Positions 10,403 to 23,640 of a stretch of 64,000 bases of DNA are shown here, in pieces. A model generated the notes under the pieces. It saw only the letters and a program-made list of their open reading frames with translations, ran no database searches and had not been told where the DNA came from. Both the position numbers and the translations under genes were made by a program. Origin of the DNA: Cucumis sativus (lineage: Eukaryota; Streptophyta; Magnoliopsida; Cucurbitales; Cucurbitaceae); assembly GCF_000004075.3 (NCBI RefSeq), contig NC_026660.2, forward strand, positions 9,052,001 through 9,116,000. The letters run 5' to 3'. Position 1 is the first letter of the stretch. The number at the start of each line of letters is the position of its first letter.

Positions 10403-11446
10403 AGATCTAATTTTTGTAGGCGTTGGCATCCTGAACGTACGATAGAAGTAAGGTAGGTGGCGATGGATCCTTCAACAAATTTGTGTGTTTAGCTTATCTC
10501 AACTCACAATGCAATTGCAAACACTATCATGTTTAGGCATCTCCATCTCTTCATATTCGAATCTACTTCCTCTTCCCTACACTCGCTTCTATCTTTAGCC
10601 ATATCCCTTGCCGTCCATCACTCATCAAAACAACCACACTTTTAATCCAACGCCTCATAACTGTCGACTTTCTATCTTCCCCTGCTCAATCACACCATAC
10701 GACATAATAATTAATTAATAGCACATGTTCTACGTTTCTTGCCTTCTTCCTCTGGATTCAACTAATTTTCGGTTGTTTGTATTTTGCCTTTCAAGAATTC
10801 GGTTCGCCTCTCGATTCTCACCAGCTGATTTCTGGAATTTGTAAGTTTTTCATCTTTCTCCTCTCAATTTCTTTTCCATTTCCCCACCATTTTCTTCACA
10901 ATCATCGATTTCGGGTCTCTTCTTCTTCGTTTCCCCCCTCCTCCTTTCGCCCTCCGATTTGTAACCAATGGAGATGGCTATGGAGTTGGATGATTCGTTT
11001 TCAAACGTTTTGCTTCCCTTTTCCCTCGTCTCGTTCACTGAAGATGGAAGGACTCCGCGGTTTTTGATTAATCCATTACGAAGTACGCTGCGAATATCCA
11101 TACCTACGCCCTTTTAAGTTTCCTTTAGGGTTTCTTTAGTTTCTTAGTTTTTCCATGTGTTCTGGTCTGCATTTTCGAGGATTCTATTTCGTTTCCGGGC
11201 CTATTTGTTGAATCTTTTCAATTTGAAGATTGATTATAAGTGCTTTAGTGTTTTTCCATATGGCTCTCTTAAGCTGTTGTTTCTCTTCGAAACCCTCCGT
11301 CCCCTCTTGTTGAACTCAAAAGAAGAACAGCTCTTGTTTCTCTTCCATCTTTCGTTGAAGCCTATTACGGAATTCTACTGTCAAGCTCGGCTCTTTTCTA
11401 AGAAATCTTTGGATCTTAGAATTTTGATACTTGCTCTTCAGCTTGA

Positions 11447-14168
11447 ATGGCTAGAAGGATGGAATTGGGGTTCCCGAAGTCTGCTTCATACAGTCTTCGA
11501 GAACAAGCTGCTAGAACGATTCTACGCAATGTAAGGTCACAAGGGCACACATACGTTGAGCTACGAGAAAATGGGAAAAAGTTTATTTTCTTCTGTACTT
11601 TGTGTCTGGCACCGTGTTATAGTGATTCAGTGCTCTTTAGCCACCTGAAGGGCACTCTTCACACTGAAAGATTATCGGCTGCCAAACTGACACTCTTAGG
11701 ACCTAATCCGTGGCCTTTCGATGATGGTGTTCTTTTCTTCCATAAGCCAATTGAAGGAGATAACCAGGTTGGGATATCAAATGACAATCATGAAAGGTTG
11801 TTGGAGTATAACAACAATGATAACAACCTTGCGATTGTCAAGTATGTTGGAAACTCAAAAGGCAATGGCAATAGACAGGAGGAGTTTAATGGAAATATGA
11901 GGAACGTGGAAGATTGTTCCTTCGAGAATTTGAATGATGGTGGAGAAAGCTGTCCTTTGGTGATTCCTGGTGTACTGATTAAGGAAGAAATTTCTGATAT
12001 AAAAGTGAGGGAGTTGGGTTATGGACAAATTGCTGCTAGGTTTACTGAAAAGGATGGGATCTTTTCTGGAGTTAGCAGAATATGGTGTGAATGGCTGGGT
12101 AAAGTAAATGACGGGATTGAGAATATGGTCAAAGTTCCTGAACATAATTATGCTATTATTACTTTCACCTATAATGTTGATTTAGGTAGAAAGGGCTTGC
12201 TTGATGATGTCAAACTATTGCTCTCATCAAGTCCCGGAGCTGAATCACAGAATGATGAGAACCGTCAAGTGAAAAGAAAGAAATCTTTCTCTGATCCTGA
12301 GGATGGTAGTCTGTCGATGAGCCCTCAATATGATTCGTCTGGTGAAGATTCTTCAGCTTCTAATTGTGTCATGTCATCGCTGTCGTTGGATGGATATGAT
12401 GATCAAATTTTGAGTACAACAGTCATGTTGAACAAGGCAGTAAGGCGTGAACTGAGAAGGCAACAGCGTTTAGCTGCAGAGCGGATGTGTGACATCTGTC
12501 AACAGAAGATACTTACTCATAAAGATGTAGCAACACTTCTGAACATGAAAACTGGAAGACTGGCCTGCAGTAGTCGAAATGTTAATGGGGTAGTGTCAGT
12601 TCTTTCTTTTTTAGGATTTGTGATATGATTGTCAATTATGATGATATTGGTATGGACTTAGATGCTTATTTATTTACAACATTTGCTGATTTAGGTGTTT
12701 CATGTATTTCATACCTCTTGCCTTATACACTGGATACTTCTCTGTGAGTATGAGATTAGTGTGAAGGATCTTGGTGGTTCAAAAGTTAGACGAAGATACA
12801 GGAGAAAGAAGAAGACTAAGGGCAACAAACACATCAAAGACGGTGAAACGAGACAAATAAAAACCCAAATTGATTCTGTTTTCTGCCCTGCATGCCAGGG
12901 TACCGGTATAACTATTGACGGGGATGACCTGGAGAAGCCAACTGTCCCTCTATCTGAGGTACGTGCAACATGAAATAGGCTTATATTCAATTACAGTGTT
13001 ATTCCCGTTGGTTCTTATGGTCATTAATCGTAATAATTTTGTTTAAAATGTTTAGGTTTTGTTAGTAACCTCTCCATTACATGTTTTTCAAGTTTCAACA
13101 CCAAAATTAATGGCAAACAGCAAAATAGATTTCAACGGAAGTTTATAGAGAAGAGAACAAAACATTTGAAATCATGAGGGGTTCAAAACGGAAAATGGTT
13201 AAAGTTCGATAACGATAACCTAAAAAAAATTAAGGCATGAATTGTTTTGCTCATACAAATTTTCATGCAAAATTATACTTCTATTTCAAAATCTAAGAAT
13301 TAATATAAATGCGACTAAATAATTTAGTTCCCCTATTCAACTCCTAATTTTCTTGTATACCACTACTAAACATTTTTTTGGAATTTGATTAAGAATTCAA
13401 CTCTTGTACTTGTAGAGGAGACAAATTAAGGTAAAAAAAAACTGAGGAAATAGACTTAATTTTAGAAAAACAGAAAATTGAAGTGGTTACCAAATAATAA
13501 ACTAACTAAATGCTGGAATAATATGTTAAGTTTACTTCGTAAGTTTGTGATTACAAAGTATTTTAATTGATAATTAAATTAGGCAAAGGTTCTTAGTTAA
13601 GCTAGACGAGGTGACTAAGGCGATCAAAAGGCCTATTCGTCAACCTTTTCTATAGCGTATAGAGATTATCATAGTTAGCATCTTATCTTGGCTAATAGTG
13701 TGAAATGCATTCACATATTTTATTATTATTTCTAGATGATTTTGGTTAAAGAGAATCGACTGACATGTCTATGCTTTTTCAAGGAAGTTCATGTAAGAAT
13801 TTCACGGACATGTTTTTGATAAAATGAACCGTGCCGAAGATTTTGTCTTAGGGATAGATACCTTCATTACCAACTTTGTAACCATTAACAAGCATCTCTT
13901 TCTGTTTGGCTATAGATCTTTAAATACAAAATAAAAGTGAGCGATGCCCGAAGAGCATGGATGAAAAGTCCAGAGGTTCTGCAGAATTGTTCGACAGGTT
14001 TTCAATTCCCTTACCAACCCGATGAAACTATACAGGTGGGAACCAAACCATTCTATCTAGAAACTGCTCCCGTTTCATGTATGTATGTAGTCCTGAATTT
14101 TATTAACTTGATTGCAGGAAAATGTGAAGCCTCTCAAGTTGCTGCATTTTTATGGAGCTTTTGTATAG
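11447..14168 (+). CDS. C2H2 and RING-like zinc-finger protein of unknown function
   Basis: Four exons join in frame with GT/AG borders: 11447-12589, 12695-12958, 13916-14035 and 14118-14168, giving 525 residues ending HFYGAFV. Near the N-terminus is a C2H2-type finger, C50-x2-C53-x12-H66-x5-H72 (FFCTLCLAPCYSDS then HLKGTLH), spaced like the matrin/U1-type fingers of RNA- or DNA-binding proteins. A long acidic, Asn-rich middle part (about 90-330) follows, with a Ser/Asp-rich piece near 280-320. The C-terminal third has a RING-like cluster: C348-x2-C351, C374, H387, C390-x2-H393 and C445-P-A-C448, interrupted by a basic stretch (about 411-425, RRRYRRKKK). This looks like a conserved plant protein that I cannot name; both nucleic-acid binding and ligase activity are guesses. 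The leader (10.7-11.4 kb) is C/T-rich and may contain a further non-coding exon. Confidence 0.85.
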
Positions 14169-16930
14169 AAAGTACCTTCAAATTTGTTGGTTGGAACAAT
14201 AGGCATCCAGCATGCGCTGAAGCGTACAGTAGGTAGGTCTTACTTTCTTAATTAATAGATACTGAACAAACTTTGAACAATCTCATGGTTATTGTAAATG
14301 ATATGTCCACAAGTCTCGTAAATATTATGAAGAGTGAAGGGCGTGGAGTATCTTGATATATATAAGATTGGTCCTTCACTAGATCTGTTTTTTCCTTTTC
14401 TTTTGGGTTGCAGTTAGATCAAACTTTGAGACTTCATTGTACGTCAATATTACTGGATCACATCTCACAATTGCAATCCAACATGATCGTTTTTTCTTTC
14501 CTTTTAAGCCATTTTTTCCGACTTTTCTACACACTTGATGTGATCAAATCAGATATGCCATTGACCTCGAATTGTCAAGAATTAAGGGGAATTAAGGGGC
14601 TGTTGGGATGTTGAGTTATAATAGTTTGGGTCCAAGTGTAGACTATTTATTGCCTTAAACTAGAATAATGCTGACATATTTATACATTGGAGGGAAATAT
14701 AGATGGGATGTGAGAAGAGATTCTCTTTTTTTCTTGAAAAAAAAAGGAAAGTTTACTTGTTTTATCAGGTATTTGAATTAAAGGTTAATTTTATCTTTAG
14801 GTTTTAAAATTACACGAACAACAGTCCAATTTGAATAAAGTATTATTGACAAAAAAATTCTATTACCACCAGAGTATTAATACTCATCTTGTTCACATTG
14901 GAAATTTGATCTTCTTGAATAGTAGTTGACTTGGTGACTTTTTATAATAAAGGCCAATAATTTGTGGTAGGACAGAAACCAAGAGACATCCCAATCAACA
15001 AATTAGAAAGGCACGAGTTAAATAAAAGGTAGTTTTATGCGTATATGTCCTTTGCGTAGAGTTATAGGAAAAAGAGTTTGTTTGGTTAAGTTTCAAAAGT
15101 GATCCGCAAGGATGTTTCTTTGAGTGCGTTCTGAATTTGGTGGGGAGTCTTCCGATTTTCTTGTTGGCTTCTCTCTTTTATTACCTTAAAAAAAATGATC
15201 TGCAAGAAAATGGAAGTGAAGGGTTATAGAAGGAAGTATTGTTTTGTTATTTTTAATTTTTTTGAAATTCTAATGAAAGGCCAGAGATCGGAAGTATAAA
15301 GTGAAATATATGTGGTGTAGAGTGATTTTGTTTGTATAGTGGGAATTTTCTGGGCTCAGCTGGAATTTATGGTTGAGACTGGGAGATGTGTCTTTTTCTT
15401 AACTTACTTATCAGTCTTCTCCAAATTGCCAAATTGGAGAAGGACCATTGCCTTCATTTTTCCATTAAAAACAATCTTTCTCATATCTCTTTAAAAGAAA
15501 TTATTTTCTGATGAAGACAAGCCATTAGGATTAATGCCCATTCCCTCTTTCACAGCCGAAAACAAAATGGTTGAATCAGATCATTTCTTACCATTTCTAA
15601 AATTCATAATATTATTTAAAATTTGTGCACCAAATAAAAACAAATTTGAGTATTTCTCTTTTCTCAAAACCTAAACTTGATCACCTTTTAAAAAAAACAT
15701 AACTTTTGAAATGAAAGTATTCCAACCAAAAAACCAACTTGGTGGAAATCACATTTGATAATCAACTTCGACAACTAGCTTCTACTTCGAACTCTAGCAA
15801 CTACCTCTCTACGATAAACTTAAACTAAAAACACCTTTGATAATTAACTACAATGACAAGTGCTTTTAAGTACTAGAAAAATAACTTGGTTGACAAAAGT
15901 GCTTTTGGTACAAAATTGAAATACTAGTTTATAATGCTTAATAATCATTTTTATAGTGATTTGATATTGAAAAGTCGTTTAAGAATGATTGGATCATTCT
16001 TATAGACTTATTTGCCACAAGCATCCATAAGTCCGATTGTTTCTTAACAACATCACCACAATCAATGATATGAGTATTGTTTTACTTACTTGGTAGGACT
16101 AACCAACTTAACTATTTTAAATAACAATATTTTTTGTATGCATGAAACTGATTTTTACGTTGATTATATATATATATATATATAATTCACATATCAAATG
16201 AGGGTTAACCATTTGAAAAAATATGTAAATAGTTGGAAAGTGGAACAAAAAGAAAGCAAAAACAAACAAAATAACAAAAAAGTACTCATAAAATGGATAT
16301 TTGTTTTTTCAAAAAAACATTTTCTAGAAAGAATTAATGAAAGTGAAAATATGACGATTCTCCAAATTTGGAGAACTTGTACGTGGATATGGTAAAGAAA
16401 TGTGGTAGCATTTTATTGACTATTCAGATGGTGGGAGAGATTCAAATAAAAGAAATCACGAGAAAGAAAATATACATAGCAACGATAAGAAGAAATATAA
16501 AAATAAAAATAAAATGATTAAATTTATGGAGGGAAATTAAAATCAAAAGCTTTGATTTCTCTTTTGGTTTACCTTTTATTTATCTATGTTAGTGAAAAAA
16601 AATATAATGGGCCTTAATTGTTGTGCATTAACAAACAGAAAGAAAAAAAAACTTATAAAAACGAAAGAAAAATGTAATCCATGTTTTATTCAAGAATGAT
16701 AGATAGAATTATTGAATAAAAAAATTTTGAAAACAAAATATAGGTATAAGAAATATATTATTTAAAATTTAAAAATTCTACCAAATACAACTAACATATG
16801 ATCTCAACTCTATGCTCCATACAAAGACATATAAACTCCACACACAAACATATGAACTCTCTAGATATATAAATTATTTTATTTACCGATAAGTTAAATA
16901 TGGTAATAATATATATACACATGATAACTT
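14169..16930. other. Intergenic, mostly plain AT-rich sequence
   Basis: The 3' region of the zinc-finger gene, then spacer. A Tourist-like left end (GGGGCTGTTGGGATGTTGAG, then TTATAATAGTTTGGG) occurs at 14597-14635. A TA microsatellite lies at 16165-16184. No gene was recognised. Confidence 0.4.
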
Positions 16931-16933
16931 TGA

Positions 16934-17100
16934 GCGGACAACTCACCGGACTCGTGAATTGGATCCATGACTTCAATGTCTTGTTGTGTACCCGGTCCAT
17001 GACAACCCGTTGAAGTCGTGGACCAAGTACACAACTTAACTTAGTCGTGGATCCCATTTATGACTTCACTACTTATTTTTAAATCTTATTTTTTATTTTA
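16934..17100. repeat. Unclassified dispersed repeat, copy 1
   Basis: Aligns with 30084-30250. Shared words in the same order are GGACAACTCA, TCCATGACTTCAAT, CTTGT(T/C)GTGTACC, CTTAAC(T)TAGTCGTGGAT and TGACTTCACTACT-like text. It is non-coding and contains inverted GTCGTGGA/TCCATGAC words. I cannot assign it to a known family. Confidence 0.65.
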
Positions 17101-18205
17101 TTTTTTAAAATAACATTATTTAAAAAATTGACTGCCTAATTAATTGTTTGCACACATAATACTTTGGCATGCGTGTGAGCTTTTTGCCAGTGGTCTTAAA
17201 CTAGTAATGCCTTGAGACCTTAACTTTTCACTTATGTGGTTGTCCTAACTGCTTAAAAGTTTCCCATCCGCCTCAGCTACTGAATCCACGCTTGCACTCG
17301 TAATTCCACGTCAATCACAAACTGATAAAAATTTCGATCTAATATGATCCAATAAGCTAATTACCTTAAAGTCAAATACCGTGAGACAAACAACAAATTT
17401 TCTAATACAAAATTAGAACGGATCATCAATCTCATTTGAATGTTCTTCACATATGCAACTCAATAACAACTCAATAAACATTAACCTTCCTAAATTCAAT
17501 TTATCATAAAACTTCATTGGAAATATAGTTTTCTAATAATAATAAAAAAACTCTAATGTACCATGGTACAATAACAAAATCACCCATACTTAGAATGTGA
17601 TGATAAATAGTATTAAATAAAATTTAATTAATAATTTGATGCATGAAATTCATAAATATTCATTGCAAAAAGAAAAAGAAAAAAAAAAAAAACAAACAAA
17701 CAAATAGGCTCACTTGGATTCGAGTCAGTTCGATCTATTCAAGTACTAATGCAAACATTACGGGTTGCTTATTTATTGAAGTCGTGCCATTCACGGAAGA
17801 AATTTGTTCCTTTGGAGAAAGACTTGTTTGGGTGCATGAAGATGCCCTCTTCCATTCACCTAATTTTATATTGAAATGAATCAAGTTTGGATAACCACAA
17901 AATTGGATTTTAGTAATTTTTTTAATCAACCAGACAAATAAAGAAAAGAAAAAGATTATGCAAACTTTCCCTATCTTCATTCCTTTTCGTGGATCACTTA
18001 TTAGGAGATTCCTACGTTATTGCTCATCTAATTAACTTTTTGTGATAATGGGATTCCCACATAAAATAATTTTCATTATACATCCACCAATTCCTTGAAA
18101 CAGATTGAAGGAAATTTTGTAGCCCTTTTTTACACTAAGCTCATAGTTACATGCTATGTGTATATATCTACATCCAATGCCTAGAAATGGTCTAAAGGGA
18201 GCTTC

Positions 18206-18964
18206 TTAGAATAAAAGAAGACATATTACTAAGCAGCAAAAAAAGAAAAAACAGATTCTGCTCAGTGACTCATCAGCCTGCATTATGTGCCTCCTCAGTC
18301 TTACACTACTGTTGTTCACATTACCATATGAATTTGGATAAGTGTACAGGTTCGTTGTTGTGTTTCCAAACGTTCTTGCGTAAATCGTGTCACCAAACAT
18401 TCCGATCACTGGATGGATAATGTTTGTTGTGATACTGCTTGAGCTAAGCATTGACGAAGCGATGTATTCGTTTTGTGTTTGTGCGTAGTACGAGTGTGAC
18501 TGAGGAGAATAGTTGTCGGAATGAAGTTGGGGGGTTGGAGATGCTGGTGTCTCTGCCTCACAAGCATGCCGCCCAAGCGGCCTGCGTGGGATGGCTGGGC
18601 CAAGATTTGGAGGTGCTTCAGCTTTTGAGGCATCTGTAGTTTGAAATTTTCCGTAGATTGGGACGAGAGTAGCACGGGAGACTTTGGCCTTGCAAACAGG
18701 ACATCGGCATTCCACTTGTTGGCATCGTTGTGCAGATAATTTCTTGCAGTGAAGCCATTTATAAATGCAGGGCCAACAGAAGAGATGACCACAAAGGGTT
18801 ACAACAGGATCTTGAACCGAGTCTAGGCATATGTTGCAGTCAAAGCCATGGGAAGCTTCATCTTCAGCATCTGAAATATATATTTGGTTGTCTAAACATA
18901 ATCTGTCTCCTCCTAATGAATTGTCGTTTTGCATCAAAGTCTCTTCAAGGTACTCCTGTTCCAT
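18206..18964 (-). CDS. RMA-type RING E3 ubiquitin ligase, membrane-anchored
   Basis: An intronless coding region of 252 residues. A C3HC4 RING lies near the N-terminus: C43-x2-C46, C58-G-H60, C63-x2-C66 and C88-P-V-C91, with an insertion (KKLSAQRCQQVEC) before the last pair, which is the hallmark of RMA proteins. After a Pro/Ser-rich linker the protein ends in a hydrophobic tail (about 236-252, ICFFFFCCLVICLLLF), a C-terminal membrane anchor. Plant RMA ligases sit in the endoplasmic reticulum and act with E2 enzymes in quality control and in aquaporin turnover; length and layout fit that family (RMA1 is of similar size). A likely 5'UTR intron runs from a GTACGT donor at 20368 to an acceptor near 19012, putting the promoter near 20.6-20.7 kb (inference). 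Confidence 0.92.
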   Translation of the reverse strand: MEQEYLEETLMQNDNSLGGDRLCLDNQIYISDAEDEASHGFDCNICLDSVQDPVVTLCGHLFCWPCIYKWLHCKKLSAQRCQQVECRCPVCKAKVSRATLVPIYGKFQTTDASKAEAPPNLGPAIPRRPLGRHACEAETPASPTPQLHSDNYSPQSHSYYAQTQNEYIASSMLSSSSITTNIIHPVIGMFGDTIYARTFGNTTTNLYTYPNSYGNVNNSSVRLRRHIMQADESLSRICFFFFCCLVICLLLF

Positions 18965-19010
18965 GGCCAGGTTTATGTTTCAGCACAGTCTACTTTCTAT
19001 AATGCCTCAA

Positions 19011-20650
19011 GCTGATAAACATATCCAAGAAACAAGGTCAGAACTCAGAACTAAAGTCTAAGAGAAATTCACAGTAAAAGGCTGCTGTTTGTAAATACAA
19101 GGATGCAAAAAAGCAGACAAAAGAATCAACAATTCGGACAAGAAGCTATAAAGGCACGATTTACTAGGAATTCATTAATAAACCAAAAGCATCCCATTCA
19201 TTGCAGTGATAAGATAACTGATGAAACGGCAAAACAAATCATCCTAATCCACTGCTTCGAATATAATATTAATTGGGTCCCAGAACTGACACGAACATGG
19301 GTAAGCTTATAGATTATTCTATTCTGAATGGTCGCCTCTCTTGAAAATTCTATCACGAAACCCCCAAGTGGAGAATGGTGTCAAGGATTTCTGAAGTTCC
19401 CATAAATATCAAAACATGCTGATCTTGACAGACCCAGATTCAATTTATTTAATCAATAAGAAATTCAAATGATGGAGATTCGTTATGACTCTCACAGACA
19501 CAATCCATCCAAGAACTTCCCTAGATTACGTTATCCTAATAAAATTGTTAGAAGTTCCAATTTCTTGCATAACGTGGTAAAGATTCAGAATCTTCTGCAT
19601 TCATAAGCCATCTTTTGAAGCAGATGGACTCAGTGCAGGTGAAAAGTGAAAAGAACTATCAATCTTTAGGCACACACATAAATTCGGATCAGTTACTTGA
19701 AAAACAGATCCGAGAGGCATAATCATGCATAGAAGAAACCAGAACGGCATAAATACATAACTAAGAATTTTCCAAAATGAAGAAAAATCACAAACCCAAC
19801 AATTAATAACCAAAAACAATATACAGGTGAATCAAAACCCAAGTTGCAATCGAAATCAGAACTCCACATAACTACTCTTCCATTTTCCAAAGAGGTGGAA
19901 AATCCAAGTGAACTTTCTATTCAAAAGACCCAACAAGAACACAAGATTTTCGTAACTCACCACTTGACTAAAGTTCTATTGGCGTATTAATCTTTGGAAA
20001 AAATAAAACAATCGAAAGAATCCACCCCCACCCTCACACCACATAAAACATCTCTAAAAAACAGAGCAAAAACAGAGCATGAAAGTTTTCCGCCTGCACA
20101 ACACATGAAACCGTTTCAGAAAACAAAGAAACCCAAAAGTCATCCACAAAAAAAGGGGATGGAGTTCGAAGCGATATCAAAAAAAAAAAAAAAAAAAAAA
20201 CTCAAAAACCAAAAACAAAGAACCCCATCTCCATCAGAGGTCTCGAAAGGAAGAAACCTAAACGAAAAAAAATACCCATATACATTGGCAAACAGATCTA
20301 AAGCTTAATCCACTGAGAAACACAGTCCCATCTAAGAGTCATACAGAAGGGGGGGAACAGAAACGTACCAAAATTTAATCGGCGGATTAGTATCTGCGTG
20401 AGAGTTAAAAAGGTTGGTTGAGAGAGGAGGAGGAAGAAGAAGGAATATGAATTTGAAGAGGGCGATGTGGAGGGTGGAGGGTTGAGAGGGAGTTTATATA
20501 AAAAGCGAGAAGAGCGAAGGAATCTGAAATTCAATAGAAATGGGAAAAAGAATGGATATAGAAGAGACGATGGGACGATGACGATGCGGCGTCTGAGCTT
20601 AAAGCAAAGAAGTAAAGGACAAAAACATTGCTCTCTTTTAAAGCTCTGGT
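19011..20650 (-). other. Probable 5'UTR exon and leader intron of the RMA gene
   Basis: On the minus strand a strong donor, TTTTG|GTACGTTT, lies at 20368/20369, and an acceptor-like TTTATCAG sits just upstream of the RMA start (exon from about 19011). The interval has no good coding frame. The C/T-rich region 20400-20650 would be the first exon and promoter-proximal part. Transcript data are absent, so this is an inference. Confidence 0.4.
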
Positions 20651-20699
20651 TTCTCTTCAATCGCCTTTCCTTTTCCTCCCTTTCCTTTTTTTCTACTCG

Positions 20700-21637
20700 T
20701 ATTTATTAAAGAAAACAAAAAAAACTAATTTCTATTACGAATACAAAAGGCATTGTTACCAACAAAATTTTATAATTGTTTCATTAGAAAAAATATTTAT
20801 GAGTTTGGTGAGATTTTATCTTCTTTTACTCCAAATATTTAGAGAGAAGGTATAAACCAAATTACTTGTGTATAAAAAATAAAAATAAATTAATGCTTGG
20901 GATTTTTAGATGTAAATTACTTTAATGATTACATAAATCTATTTTCTAGTGGGTATTTTGGGAATATTATCACTAATGTTGGGAAACCTCAAAACCTTGG
21001 AATTTGTTAGATAATATGTTTTTCCTAAAAGAGATTATAAGGTAATTAGGGATATGATTTTAATTTTATCTTAAAAAGTAAATGGACATAAATGATTCAT
21101 CACAATCCCAATAATAAGATAAAGATAAAATTATAATAAATATTATATTTATATAATTACGGAAAAAAATCTGATATTGTTTCTTTTTTTTTTTTTAAAA
21201 ATATTATTAGCATTTATAAATTTTAGATTTTTTTAAATTATAAAAAGAATAAAAATAACTATAAACATAAAAGAAAAAAAAGTACATTATATCAACCAAT
21301 ACATTACCGTTTAGATCCATAGTCACATAGGAGTTGATTGAAAGTAAAATTTTGTTATATTTATAAATATTTTAAATCAATTTTTTATATTTTTAAACCA
21401 CCTTAAATTTTAGTTGCATATTTTTTTAACAATCGTAGAGTTTTCATTGGAAAATTATTTTAAGTTATAAAATTGTTGGACTTATTTACAAATACAACAA
21501 ATTTTATTGATAAAAAAGCCTATAGATATTAATATAATTTAAAATTTTGATTCATTTTGGTATATTTGAAAACAACTTTTTTATTGCTAATAGTTTAATT
21601 TTTTTATTTTTAAACTTATAATTATAAGAAACATTTT
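20700..21637. other. Intergenic, very AT-rich
   Basis: Upstream of the RMA gene. No coding sequence or recognisable element was found apart from A/T runs. Confidence 0.4.
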
Positions 21638-21837
21638 TAAAAAAATAGTAAAATAAATTAAAATATTTACTAGCTATAACAAAATTTTAGATTCTATCGA
21701 TTATAGGAACTGTTAGACTTTTATCACTATATATCAATGTCACTGATAGAAGCATAACAATATCTATTATTGATAGAATTTGGAAAGTTTCCTATATGCA
21801 GTAAATATTTTGTCAAATTTGCTATTTTTTACAATTC
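21638..21837. repeat. MITE-like dispersed repeat (copy C)
   Basis: Aligns end to end with copy B (5605-5815): AATAGTAAAATAAATTA at the left, GATTCTATCGATTATAGGAA in the middle, TCTATTATTGATAGAATTTG further right, and TTTGTCAAATTTGCTATTTT at the right end. It has the same orientation and similar length. Confidence 0.7.
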
Positions 21838-21989
21838 CCCTAACTATAAATTAGAACCTTTTACCTTTCTTTTAAAATAAATCGTGGGAGTTATCAATTA
21901 TAAATGTGGATAAATGAATAAATTTGATCAGACATGAGTATTTGTTGTTTGTAAAAGTAACAAAAGCAAACCATAAAACCACGTATAAA

Positions 21990-22440
21990 ATATATGAGAC
22001 GTAATATATGTTTGATACAACTAATATACTTCATACACTAATGATATACACTTGATATAGATGAATGATGCATTTGATAATGATGCATTTGAATGATATA
22101 CTTGTTAATCATGCTTTCGTTTATACTGTTGATAAACTTGATACAGTTAATAATGTCGTTCTTAACTAACAAACTGCTAACAAATTCATCAACCAATTAT
22201 TCTTTTATATTGTCGACAAACTTGATACATTTGGCCAATATACTTGATAGCGAGACAACTGATTGATATATTGTTGATAAGCTTGACAATGTGATACACT
22301 TAACTAATATATTTTTGATAAACTTTGATAATGCACTATTTTATATTGTTGATGCACTTGATTGATATATTGCTAATACAATTGACTGATATATTTTGAT
22401 AATGATGCGTAAGTTGATATACTTTATAATGATACAATGA
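21990..22440. repeat. Degenerate short tandem repeat of TTGATA-type units
   Basis: Over about 450 bp, words such as TTGATATATT, GTTGATAAACTTGATAC and TGATATACTT recur at irregular 15-30 bp spacing. It resembles an old, diverged minisatellite. No ORF was found. Confidence 0.55.
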
Positions 22441-23640
22441 TCCAAAAAAAAAAAAACCTCCTCACAGTAATAGACCCCCTACACACACATCTCTCTATCA
22501 CCAACTAGCACTCCTCCACACCATCCATTGCTGCTCCACCTCCCAGTCGCTTACTTGCATCGACTAATGGATGTCTCACCATTGGTTGCTGTTTTTCTCT
22601 ATCTTTCTTTCTCCCTCACTATTATTGATTGTTTATGACAAATATGGAATAAAAATACTTTAAAATTCATTTTTGAAACTTTTTTCATAGTTGCAAAGTA
22701 TCAAATTATCGGGGATACACCTACAAAATAACATATTTAAATTTTCATGCCCATTGTAATTTTTTAAAATTTTAGGGCTATAGTATGGTTGATGAGTGAG
22801 GAACTTACGGTTGCTCGTAAACCTCAACCTTAACAAAATTTCATGAAATTACAAGGTCTTGCTCCCAAAAATAAAATACAAAGTTACCTCAACATCTCAT
22901 GTCATGGACAAGAGGAAGGGGAGAGCATCTGATTCTTAAGCTACAACCGAAAATAAACGTAAGTCTTAATCCTAAGATAGTAGAAAAAAGATGATGAAGA
23001 AGAAGAAGTTTGAGCTCCACTTCAACTTTCATCAATCCATCATGATTAAACCCTAAAAGAATTAAGATAATGTTTATATATTCAGACGAAGCACAATTTT
23101 TTATGAGCTAGAGCACACCTGCATTTTGGTTTTTGTCCTGCAGCGTAGGTACTGTGCACAACAGTGCTCAACGGTGCACTCTCAATCAAATGGTCATGTG
23201 CACACAACCTTCTTTGTTTGTCCAAATCTTGAGTGCAAGGTAGTATTGTTGCACTCCCACCATTGTTGCCTTTGACCTTTGAGCGTCGAATACATCACAT
23301 GGCAAGGTTCACTACAATAAATTTTGGATCTCTTGATGCATAAAATCTTTGAAAGATATATGAAAATGCATTGACAAAAAATCTTTTGATGCATAAATGT
23401 GTGTCGGCATAGGGGTCGGATGAAATGCATCAGGAGAGGCCTTTCCGACGCTACATATTAGTGTGTTGGAGTTCTATTATCTTTTTTTAAAAAATACTTT
23501 TCAATCTTTTAATTAATACATTACATTATATAAGAAAAAAGTGCAATTAAACAATAAAATAACTCTGATAAAATATGTCTAACTCTCCCGACCTTTTAAA
23601 TTAATATATTACATTATATAAGAAGAAAGATACTACAATA
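22441..23640. other. Intergenic, nothing recognised
   Basis: Contains a short C-rich tract (22455-22560) and otherwise AT-rich sequence. The small minus-strand ORF at 23194-23430 shows no domain. Confidence 0.35.

Noticed and set aside
10777..11067. 96-residue ORF before the zinc-finger gene
   Set aside because: Low-complexity Phe/Ser/Pro-rich translation of a C/T-rich leader; more likely 5'UTR.
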